From the NCBI GenBank assembly GCA_913057765.1, contig CAJXPH010000057.1, positions 1 through 13,025 on the forward strand: a stretch of 13,025 nucleotides of DNA. The letters run 5' to 3'. Under the pieces are notes generated by a model. The model had not been told where the DNA came from and ran no database searches. It saw only the letters and a program-made list of their open reading frames with translations. This stretch comes from an uncultured Campylobacteraceae bacterium. GTDB taxonomy: Bacteria > Campylobacterota > Campylobacteria > Campylobacterales > Arcobacteraceae. Within the stretch, counting starts at the first letter, position 1. Each line of letters starts with the position of its first letter. Shown one piece after another: positions 7,518 to 13,025 of the stretch. The translations under genes and the position numbers were made by a program.

Positions 7518-8456
7518 CTAGTTTTTTAACTTTTCTTTTACTAATTTAGCTGCTGCTAAATCTTCTAACGCGTGACCAACAGATTTAAAAAGAGTAATTT
7601 GAGAACTTGAGGTTCTTCCTTCTTTTTTTAATCTTGTTAATTCGAATAAATCTGCTTTAATATCATCTTCACAAATAACTTTTTCTTCAAGTGGTATTTT
7701 TATATCACCTGTTTCTTTTTTTGCCATATCTGTATCAATAAATATATCAACAGTTTTTATTAGTACATCATCCGCTTCACGCATGTTCGGTTTATATGCT
7801 CCAACTAAATCAACATGTTGACCTTCTTTTAAATATTTTCCAAAAACAAGTGCTGTTTGACTTAATGTTGCACAAGAAATAATATCAACGTCCGATATTT
7901 TATCTTCAATATTATCTATAGCATTTATGTTAAAATCATCTTTTAATTTTTCAGCTATTTTTAAAGCTTTTGTTTTATCTCTTCCCCAAATATAAACATC
8001 TTTTATATCTCTTACACTTGCGTGTGCTCTAATTAACTCTTCACTTAAAGCTCCAGTTCCAATCATCAACATTGAAGTTGAATTTTCTCTTGATAAATAC
8101 GAACTAGCAAGAGCTGAAGAAGCAGCAGTTCTTTTTGCAGTTAAAGCTTTTCCATCCATGATTGCTTCAACTACACCTTTTTGTGCATCAAAAAGTAGAT
8201 AAATACCATTTATTCCAGGCAAATCATATTTTGCATTATTAGGACTAACTGTAACTATTTTAACTCCTAAATCTTCACTCTCTTCCCATGCTGGCATAAG
8301 AAGTAAAGTTGAATCAATTCCTTCTTTAGGATTTTTAAAATCATGATGATGTCGAGGAGGTGTTTTAATATCCCCTTGAAAAGCAGTTCTTAATGCTTCA
8401 ATTAAAGAAGGATAATCAAGTGCTTTTTCAACTTCATTTCTTTCAATTAATTTCAT
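7518..8456 (-). CDS. Ornithine cyclodeaminase/mu-crystallin family imine reductase, probable pyrroline-2-carboxylate reductase
   Basis: A 312-residue NAD(P)-dependent protein. The N-terminal half has K66 (LGVKIVTV) and MDGKALTAKRTAA at 100-112, which hold the substrate carboxylate in this family. The Rossmann motif is MIGTGALSEE near 131-140, with D216 (HVDLVGAYKPNMREAD) as the catalytic acid position. The family includes ornithine cyclodeaminase, alanine dehydrogenase, ketimine reductase and pyrroline-2-carboxylate reductase (LhpI). In hydroxyproline clusters the last is usual: it reduces pyrroline-2-carboxylate, formed from 3-hydroxyproline or D-proline, to L-proline. The trans-4-hydroxyproline route does not need it, so it suggests a second substrate. 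Its ATG overlaps the stop of the semialdehyde dehydrogenase gene by four bases. Ornithine cyclodeaminase activity cannot be excluded from sequence. Confidence 0.75.
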   Translation of the reverse strand: MKLIERNEVEKALDYPSLIEALRTAFQGDIKTPPRHHHDFKNPKEGIDSTLLLMPAWEESEDLGVKIVTVSPNNAKYDLPGINGIYLLFDAQKGVVEAIMDGKALTAKRTAASSALASSYLSRENSTSMLMIGTGALSEELIRAHASVRDIKDVYIWGRDKTKALKIAEKLKDDFNINAIDNIEDKISDVDIISCATLSQTALVFGKYLKEGQHVDLVGAYKPNMREADDVLIKTVDIFIDTDMAKKETGDIKIPLEEKVICEDDIKADLFELTRLKKEGRTSSSQITLFKSVGHALEDLAAAKLVKEKLKN

Positions 8457-10036
8457 AATATTCTTCTTGTATGCTCATCATTTACTATTCTTAAAATATC
8501 CAATGAATTTTCATTTCTTAACTCTTCTGGAAGTAAAGAACTTGGACAATCTTGATAACAAACAGGTCTTACAAATCTTTTTATTGCCCCAGTTCCTACA
8601 GATGTAAATCTTGAATCAGTAGAAGCAGGAAAAGGACCTCCATGTTGCATAGATTGACATACTTCAACACCAGTTGGAACACCATTAAATAGAATTCTTC
8701 CACATTTATTTTCTAAAGCAAATATTTGTTCTTTATATTCACTCATTTCAGAATCTTCACCCATAACAGTTGCCGTCAACTGTCCATCTAAAGAATCTAT
8801 TACTTGATTTAATTCATTAACATCTTTACACTCAACTAAAAGTGAATATGGTCCAAAAACCTCTTCTTGTAATTTCGGATTAGAAATAAAAGTTTTAGCT
8901 TCTACACTTGCAACTGTAGCTTTCCCCTCTGAAGGTAAATTATCTTCAAAAGCTTGAGCAATCACAGTTATTCCATGTTGTTTAATCGCTTCTTCTTTAT
9001 TTGTTTCATATGCTTCTTGAATACCCTTTGAAAGCATTGTTGCAGGAGACATATCTTTTATAGCTTCAGCTAAATCAATTTTAAAATTCTCTAGTTTTGT
9101 ATCTTTTAAAGCTAAAATCAATCCAGGGTTTGTACAAAACTGTCCAACTCCAAGAGTAATAGAACCAGCATAAGTATTTGCAAGTTTTTTTGTATCATTT
9201 AAAGATGATGGTAAAAATAAACAAGGATTTATACTTCCCATTTCAGCAAATACGGGAATCGGAGTTTTTCTTTGATTTGCAAGTTCAAATAGTTTCATTC
9301 CACCTGCAGTTGAACCTGTAAACCCGACAGCTTTTACTGCTTCATCTAAAACAATTTGTTGTCCAACAGATCTTCCACTTCCATGAACCATAGAGAAAGT
9401 TCCATCTGGCATATTACATTTTTTTACTGCACTTATAATTGCACTTGCAATAAGTTCAGAAGTTCCACTATGTGAAGAGTGAGCTTTTACAATAACTGGA
9501 CAACCAGCAGCTAATGCAGAAGCAGTATCCCCACCTGCACAAGCAAATGCTAAAGGAAAATTACTAGCTTCAAATACTGAAACTACTCCTAGAGGTCTTA
9601 ACATCTTTCTTAAATCATTTCTAGGCAGTGGTTCTCTATTAGGCATTGATTCATCAATTGTTGCTTCAACCCAAGAACCTTCTTTTAAAAGATTTGCGAA
9701 CATTTTTATTTGACCAATTGTTCTTCCTCTTTCACCTTCAATTCTAGGTCTAGGAAGATTTGATTCAGCCATTGTTCTTACAACTAATTCATCTCCAAGA
9801 TTCATAATCTCTTCTGTAATAGTTTCTAAAAATTCTGCTCTTTGTTGCTGAGAAGTTTGTTTATACAAAGCAAAAGCTTTATTTGCTTTTTCTAAAGCTT
9901 CATCAACCTCTTGCTTAGTCGCATGAAAGAATTCTCCTTCTAATGCTTCGTTACTATTAATATCATAAATTTTACTACTCTTATCACCCTTAGCTGATAA
10001 TTCATTTCCAATAAAGTTTTTACCGTGTATACTCAA
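8453..10036 (-). CDS. Alpha-ketoglutarate semialdehyde dehydrogenase (aldehyde dehydrogenase family)
   Basis: A 527-residue cytoplasmic aldehyde dehydrogenase that oxidises 2,5-dioxopentanoate to alpha-ketoglutarate with NAD(P), the last step of hydroxyproline breakdown. Oxyanion N159 is in ASNFPLAF, cofactor K184 in VIVKAHSSH, FTGSTAGG is at 239-246, the general base E265 in FAEMGSINP and the nucleophile C301 in GVGQFCTNPG. The C-terminal RFVRPVCYQDCPSSLLPEEL stretch (a 20-residue segment), length over 500 and the SINP motif are typical of the KGSADH group rather than general aldehyde dehydrogenases. Translation appears to start at TTG (10034-10036), seven bases after AAGG. That TTG overlaps the TGA ending a short upstream remnant frame (TTGA). 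The stop overlaps the next ATG, so the pair is probably translationally coupled. Confidence 0.9.
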   Translation of the reverse strand: MSIHGKNFIGNELSAKGDKSSKIYDINSNEALEGEFFHATKQEVDEALEKANKAFALYKQTSQQQRAEFLETITEEIMNLGDELVVRTMAESNLPRPRIEGERGRTIGQIKMFANLLKEGSWVEATIDESMPNREPLPRNDLRKMLRPLGVVSVFEASNFPLAFACAGGDTASALAAGCPVIVKAHSSHSGTSELIASAIISAVKKCNMPDGTFSMVHGSGRSVGQQIVLDEAVKAVGFTGSTAGGMKLFELANQRKTPIPVFAEMGSINPCLFLPSSLNDTKKLANTYAGSITLGVGQFCTNPGLILALKDTKLENFKIDLAEAIKDMSPATMLSKGIQEAYETNKEEAIKQHGITVIAQAFEDNLPSEGKATVASVEAKTFISNPKLQEEVFGPYSLLVECKDVNELNQVIDSLDGQLTATVMGEDSEMSEYKEQIFALENKCGRILFNGVPTGVEVCQSMQHGGPFPASTDSRFTSVGTGAIKRFVRPVCYQDCPSSLLPEELRNENSLDILRIVNDEHTRRIL

Positions 10037-10113
10037 TTTATATCCTTTTTTATAATGCTGGTAGTTGTAACTGCTGGATAAACTCCAATAAATTTACATT
10101 TCATACTAACCAT
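10033..10113 (-). pseudogene. N-terminal remnant of a second DHDPS-family gene
   Basis: On the minus strand an ATG at 10102-10104 (or an in-frame ATG at 10111-10113) begins MKCKFIGVYPAVTT. This matches the N-terminal first-strand motif of DHDPS/N-acetylneuraminate-lyase-family proteins (F/W-x-G-V-Y-P-A-V-T-T-P/Q-F). After about fourteen codons the resemblance ends in TSIIKKDIN and a TGA at 10033-10035 that overlaps the TTG start of the dehydrogenase gene. The last part is simply the leader and ribosome site of that gene. The most economical reading is a native deaminase gene almost fully deleted, leaving its first codons. An alternative is a functional short leader peptide, but the family-like sequence argues against that. 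No good ribosome site precedes it. Confidence 0.6.
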
Positions 10114-10122
10114 TTTAGATTA

Positions 10123-10151
10123 ATTAATTTTTTTTTCTATCATACTATCAA
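10123..10151 (-). promoter_or_regulatory. Possible promoter upstream of the remnant and dehydrogenase genes
   Basis: On the minus strand TTGATA (10146-10151) is followed after 17 bases by ATTAAT (10123-10128), with an A-tract in the spacer. This is a weak sigma-70-like match in very AT-rich DNA. Its place just upstream of the remnant would make it the old operon promoter, which could still serve the dehydrogenase and downstream genes. This is inference only. Confidence 0.25.
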
Positions 10152-10157
10152 TAAGGA

Positions 10158-11126
10158 TTAATCTAATAAACCCAAGGCTTCAACTCTTTCTTTTGCTAGA
10201 ATATATCTTGCTCGAACATCTTCAATTTGATCATGAGTTAATTTCTTACCAAGAGTACGAAGTCCTCCAACAGCATCATTATGATGAATTCCCATTGCAA
10301 ACTTAATGTATTCCATAAGCAGCGGCTGACCATCAAGATATGAAATAGAGTTCATAGCCTGAGAAACTTTTAGAGCCTGGGCCCATTCCCCTTTTAAAAC
10401 ATATTCCTGCATAGTAACACTAGCTTTGGGGAAGACAGTACCTACACCTGTAATCCCACCGCATGCTCCAGCAAGTCCAGCATATACAGTTACAGTGTCA
10501 ACACCTGCCAAAATTTTTAAATCTTTGTTCTCTAACAACAGTGTTTCAATAATTGAAACATCTATAGTCGATATTTTAAGAGCAACTACTTCAGGTAGAT
10601 CAGCAAGTTTAATAAGAGTATTTGTTGAGATTGCATGATATCCGGCAGCATCAGGGTTGTTATAAGGCATAATTGTTACACCTGCCTCTTTTGCAGCTGT
10701 TGCAGCAAGAGCATAGTACGCATACATATCTTCATCAGAAGGAACTTCTAAAGTTTTTGGAGGCATAACCATAACAGTATCCACACCAACCGTTGATAGT
10801 CCTGCAATGATTTTAGCAATCTCTTCTTTCGTTTCTGCCACAGCTCCACTGATCAATGGAACGCTATATTCTTTAGCAACTTCAGAAAGGGATTTAAGTA
10901 AAGAAAGACGCTGTTCGTTGCTTAGGTAGCTATTCTCACCTAAAGTACCGGAAGCTACAAGTCCTCCCATTCTGCTTCCACCCTTTCCTTGAGCTTTTAA
11001 AACATATTCAGCCTGTCTTCGTGTTTCATCAAAGTCAATTTCAAGGGCACCGGATTCTGACTCTTTTAGCCATGTAAACACGGCCGGCATAACCGTATAA
11101 AGCCAATCTGTATTAGTTGTTTCCAT
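10158..11126 (-). CDS. DHDPS-family lyase, probable pyrroline-4-hydroxy-2-carboxylate deaminase
   Basis: A 322-residue class I aldolase-like barrel protein. The Schiff-base lysine is K184 (VALKIST), the proton-relay tyrosine Y155 (MPYNNP), and the substrate loop is ASGTLGENSYLS at 58-69. These are the DHDPS/NAL family positions; GTLGE in place of GTTGE and the context argue against true dihydrodipicolinate synthase. The likely reaction is deamination of pyrroline-4-hydroxy-2-carboxylate to alpha-ketoglutarate semialdehyde, which feeds the next gene. Start ATG at 11124-11126 has AAAGGTAA upstream. Sampled lines average about 42% GC against 25-30% in sampled neighbouring genes, with more GCC, CCG and GGC codons, a sign of separate origin. 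It is separated by 121 bases from the dehydrogenase, while most other enzyme genes are tightly joined. Confidence 0.8.
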   Translation of the reverse strand: METTNTDWLYTVMPAVFTWLKESESGALEIDFDETRRQAEYVLKAQGKGGSRMGGLVASGTLGENSYLSNEQRLSLLKSLSEVAKEYSVPLISGAVAETKEEIAKIIAGLSTVGVDTVMVMPPKTLEVPSDEDMYAYYALAATAAKEAGVTIMPYNNPDAAGYHAISTNTLIKLADLPEVVALKISTIDVSIIETLLLENKDLKILAGVDTVTVYAGLAGACGGITGVGTVFPKASVTMQEYVLKGEWAQALKVSQAMNSISYLDGQPLLMEYIKFAMGIHHNDAVGGLRTLGKKLTHDQIEDVRARYILAKERVEALGLLD

Positions 11127-11139
11127 TATATTACCTTTT

Positions 11140-11160
11140 TGTCAAATAAGTTATTTGACA
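11140..11160. promoter_or_regulatory. Perfect 21-bp palindrome next to the deaminase ribosome site
   Basis: TGTCAAATAA (11140-11149), one G, then TTATTTGACA (11151-11160): ten perfectly complementary bases on each side. It lies 13 bases upstream of the deaminase ATG and directly abuts the AAAGGTAA ribosome site. It could be a repressor operator just downstream of the transcription start, or a hairpin in the mRNA leader that limits ribosome access. The regulator is not encoded in the window. Confidence 0.6.
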
Positions 11161-11183
11161 TAATCCTTTTAACTTAATTTAAT

Positions 11184-11251
11184 TTATATATCAGTAATAT
11201 ATTACATTAATATATTCGTGATATATCAGTTGATATATTAGAAGTATATCA
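11184..11251. promoter_or_regulatory. Phased array of TNATATATNA-like boxes in the divergent intergenic region
   Basis: Six related ten-base boxes start at 11184 (TTATATATCA), 11195 (TAATATATTA), 11208 (TAATATATTC), 11219 (TGATATATCA), 11231 (TGATATATTA) and 11242 (AAGTATATCA). The spacing is 11, 13, 11, 12 and 11 bases, close to one helical turn. The boxes at 11195 and 11219 are perfect palindromes. The array centre (about 11218) is equally far, some 91-92 bases, from the deaminase and transporter start codons, as expected for a shared operator of two divergent genes. The high A+T background lowers the significance. Together with the 21-bp palindrome it accounts for most of this gene-free region. 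Confidence 0.5.
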
Positions 11252-11308
11252 TATGTAATTTTATTTTACTCTTAAATAAAACTTAAATTTATAAAAATTA
11301 GGATTGAT

Positions 11309-12217
11309 ATGGACAATCAAGTAAAAGATCAGAAAAAGGCCTATATATCGGCACTTATCGCAGTATTCTTTTGGGCAACGGTAGCCAGTGTATTTAAAAT
11401 AAGTCTGCAAACACTAAGTGTTGCACAATTAGTGTTTTATGCAGTACTCACCTCAGTAGTCGCACTTTTTATAATTGTCTGGGTGAAAAAATTGTTTAAA
11501 GATGTAATTATTCATTTTAGAAGAAATTTTAAAATGATACTTCTTTTAGGTATTTTAAATCCATTTTTAGAATATATCATTTTGTTTAAAGCGTATGACT
11601 TACTTCCAGTTCAAGAAGCGCAAACTATTAATTTCACGTGGGCACTAATGTTAACATACCTTTCTATTCCATTACTTGGACATAAACCAAAGATTACAGA
11701 TTTGATTGCAGGATTTGTTTGTTACTTTGGAGTATTAATTATTGCAACAAAAGGAGCACCATTTTCTTTAGAATTTTCAAATACTTACGGAATTGTACTT
11801 GCCCTACTTACAACAATTATATGGTCATTGTATTGGATTTATAATACAAAAATAAAAGTAAACCCAGTTGTTGGTCTTTTTTCTAATTTTTTAATTGCAC
11901 TACCTTTAGTCTTTATATACTATATATATGTAGATGATTTTTCAATTCCAAGTTTTGAAGGAATAGCAGGAGCAATATATATAGGTTTGTTCGAGATGAG
12001 CATTACATTTATGTTCTGGCTAAATGCAATGAAACTAACAGAGTCAACATCAAAGATTGCTAATTTAATATTCATAGCACCATTTTTGTCTTTAGTCTTT
12101 ATATACTTTTTTGTAGGAGAAAAAATATTAATGGCTACAATATTTGGTCTTATATTAATAGTATTTGGATTACTTATTCAACAAAGTAGTAATATAAAAA
12201 AGAGAATTAGAAAATAA
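11309..12217 (+). CDS. EamA/DMT-superfamily transporter
   Basis: A 302-residue inner-membrane protein with about ten hydrophobic helices in two EamA repeats (first from about residue 11, second from about 153, IVLALLTTIIWSLYWIYNTK at 155-174) and a basic tail (KKRIRK). The ATG follows TTAGGATTG at suitable spacing. It is transcribed away from the hydroxyproline cluster and shares its upstream region with the deaminase, so the two may be co-regulated. It is not a close copy of the transporter at 64-951; the two sequences align only in general layout. The first 150 or so bases of the gene are richer in GC (23 of 60 in two sampled lines) than the rest (15-16 of 60), perhaps a recombination edge. 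The transported substrate is unknown. Confidence 0.85.
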   Translation: MDNQVKDQKKAYISALIAVFFWATVASVFKISLQTLSVAQLVFYAVLTSVVALFIIVWVKKLFKDVIIHFRRNFKMILLLGILNPFLEYIILFKAYDLLPVQEAQTINFTWALMLTYLSIPLLGHKPKITDLIAGFVCYFGVLIIATKGAPFSLEFSNTYGIVLALLTTIIWSLYWIYNTKIKVNPVVGLFSNFLIALPLVFIYYIYVDDFSIPSFEGIAGAIYIGLFEMSITFMFWLNAMKLTESTSKIANLIFIAPFLSLVFIYFFVGEKILMATIFGLILIVFGLLIQQSSNIKKRIRK

Positions 12218-12231
12218 TCTAATTCTCTTTT
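12198..12231. terminator. Bidirectional terminator shared by convergent genes
   Basis: AAAAGAGAATTAGA (12198-12211) and TCTAATTCTCTTTT (12218-12231) form a perfect 14-bp stem with a 6-base loop. On the plus strand the stem ends in TTTT and is followed by ATTTCTTTT; on the minus strand its end also runs into a T-rich tract. The TAA of the plus-strand transporter is in the loop and the TAG of the converging ABC gene (12219-12221) is in the right arm, so the terminator serves both genes. Confidence 0.85.
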
Positions 12232-12976
12232 ATTTCTTTTATATTGTATTTTCCATCTATTTCTTCAATCGTTATATCTAAATCAAAAATCTTAGATATA
12301 TTTTTACTCGTAATATGTTTTTCTTTTAAACCTTGTCTATATATACAATTCTCAGCAATTAAAGCAACATGCGTAATCTCTTCTATAATCTCTTCTAAAT
12401 GATGAGTAATGATAATTATACTAAGTTTTGAAGTAAGTTTTTTTAAAAGCTTGACAAAACTTCTTTGAGCTTTAATATCAAGTCCTGTAGTTGGTTCATC
12501 TAAAAGTAAAGCTTTAGGATTATGAATAAGTGCTCGGGCAATGAGACATTTTCTTAGCTGTCCAGTTGACATTTCAGATGATTTTTTATCTTTTAAATCT
12601 TTTATTTCAAGAAACTCAAGTATCTCTAGCGTTCTTCTGTTTTGTTCTTTTGTATAAATATGATGTTGCATTTTCCCCAAAGAGGCAAAAAATGCAGAGC
12701 GTACAATCTCAAAACCTGTTGTATTTCTAGCACTATATACAAACTCGTTTTGAATATCATTTGTAACAATCCCTAGTTTCTTTTTTAAATCAAAAATATC
12801 CCAAGTTTCTTGTTCAAATAATTTTTTAGTAAATTTATAGTGAGTATTAGGATATAAATCATTACATATTAATTTTAGAAATGTAGATTTTCCAGAACCA
12901 TTTGCACCTAAAATAACCCAATGTTCTCCTTCTTTTATTATAAGATTTATATTTTCTAAAACTAAATATCTATAGT
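12219..12976 (-). CDS. ABC transporter ATPase, 5'-truncated by the contig end (ModF/YlmA-like)
   Basis: The frame is open from the last genuine base (12976) to TAG at 12219-12221, about 252 codons, so the N-terminus is missing. Reading only from the TTG at 12678-12680 would wrongly drop the ATP-binding site. Near the visible start it reads YRYLVLENINLIIKEGEHW, then Walker A GANGSGKS at about 12890-12920, then a strand GIVTNDIQNEF, the signature MSTGQLRK (STGQ in place of SGGQ), Walker B ALLLDEPTTGLD and H-loop ITHH. The GEHWVILGANGSGKST stretch and the layout resemble the ModF/YlmA group of stand-alone ATPases, which are named after molybdate transport but whose role is poorly defined. There is no visible link to hydroxyproline use; it converges on the transporter gene. 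Confidence 0.8.
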
Positions 12977-13025
12977 CTGTCTCTTATACACATCTCCGAG
13001 CCCACGAGACCAGAGAGGATCTCGT
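12977..13025 (+). other. Illumina Nextera i7-side adapter (artefact)
   Basis: Not genomic. Bases 12977-12995 are CTGTCTCTTATACACATCT, the reverse complement of the Tn5 mosaic end; 12996-13010 are CCGAGCCCACGAGAC; 13011-13018 (CAGAGAGG) match a Nextera i7 index; 13019-13025 begin the P7 oligonucleotide. The genuine sequence ends at 12976, inside the truncated ABC gene. Confidence 0.99.

Noticed and set aside
10158..11126. Dihydrodipicolinate synthase for lysine synthesis
   Set aside because: The gene lies in a hydroxyproline cluster, and the GTTGE substrate loop is altered to GTLGE. A housekeeping dapA is not expected here.
11140..11160. TTGACA within the palindrome as a -35 promoter element for either divergent gene
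   Set aside because: On the minus strand the -10 would fall inside the deaminase coding region. On the plus strand it would start transcripts some 120 bases ahead of the transporter, with only a weak TTTAAT downstream.
12219..12680. A short 153-residue ABC protein starting at TTG 12678-12680
   Set aside because: The same frame stays open upstream to 12976 and encodes Walker A and the preceding strands, so the gene is longer and cut by the contig end.
50..12976. CRISPR arrays, tRNA or rRNA genes, insertion sequences, toxin-antitoxin pairs
   Set aside because: Reading both strands I saw no spaced direct repeats of array type, no cloverleaf-like GGTTCGA segments, and no transposase or toxin-like frames.
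31..12995. A composite transposon bounded by 19-bp inverted repeats
   Set aside because: The repeats are the engineered Tn5 mosaic ends of Nextera adapters, followed outward by index and P5/P7 sequence. No transposase gene and no 9-base target duplication are present.

Overview
The window is one AT-rich contig (roughly 27-32% GC by hand counts of sample lines) whose two ends are untrimmed Illumina Nextera adapters, at 1-49 and 12977-13025. The biological sequence is 50-12976. Low GC, Lys/Ile/Asn/Phe-rich proteins, short AAGGA-type ribosome sites and tightly packed operons fit a Campylobacterota (epsilonproteobacterial) genome. My best guess is an Arcobacter relative; this is inferred from style, not from a marker gene.

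Nearly everything from 11126 down to 64 is on the minus strand and reads as one catabolic and uptake cluster. In transcription order: a DHDPS-family deaminase (10158-11126), alpha-ketoglutarate semialdehyde dehydrogenase (8453-10036), an ornithine-cyclodeaminase-family imine reductase (7518-8456), 4-hydroxyproline 2-epimerase (6499-7503), a DadA-type FAD D-amino-acid dehydrogenase (5244-6497), a four-gene polar amino acid ABC importer (binding protein 4333-5154, permeases 3602-4276 and 2880-3602, ATPase 2158-2883), an enolase-superfamily racemase/dehydratase resembling hydroxyproline-betaine epimerase or cis-3-hydroxyproline dehydratase (979-2082), and an EamA/DMT transporter (64-951).

Together the first enzymes cover every step from trans-4-hydroxy-L-proline to alpha-ketoglutarate: epimerise to cis-4-hydroxy-D-proline, oxidise to pyrroline-4-hydroxy-2-carboxylate, deaminate to alpha-ketoglutarate semialdehyde, oxidise to alpha-ketoglutarate. 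The imine reductase and the enolase-superfamily enzyme are extra to this route. They point to a second entry for another proline derivative (3-hydroxyproline, D-proline or a betaine).

On the other side of a 182-bp divergent intergenic region (11127-11308) a second EamA/DMT transporter runs on the plus strand (11309-12217). It converges on a 5'-truncated ABC ATPase (12219-12976) through a bidirectional terminator that contains both stop codons. The divergent region holds a helically phased series of six TNATATATNA-like boxes centred midway between the two start codons, and a perfect 10+1+10 palindrome next to the deaminase ribosome site. No regulator gene lies in the window.

The most unusual observation is between the deaminase and the dehydrogenase. 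A 14-codon remnant that looks like the N-terminus of a second DHDPS-family enzyme (MKCKFIGVYPAVTT) sits at about 10063-10104 and then runs out at a TGA overlapping the TTG start of the dehydrogenase. The intact deaminase next to it is clearly GC-richer (about 42% in sampled lines) than its neighbours. This suggests that a native deaminase gene was lost and replaced by one acquired from elsewhere.
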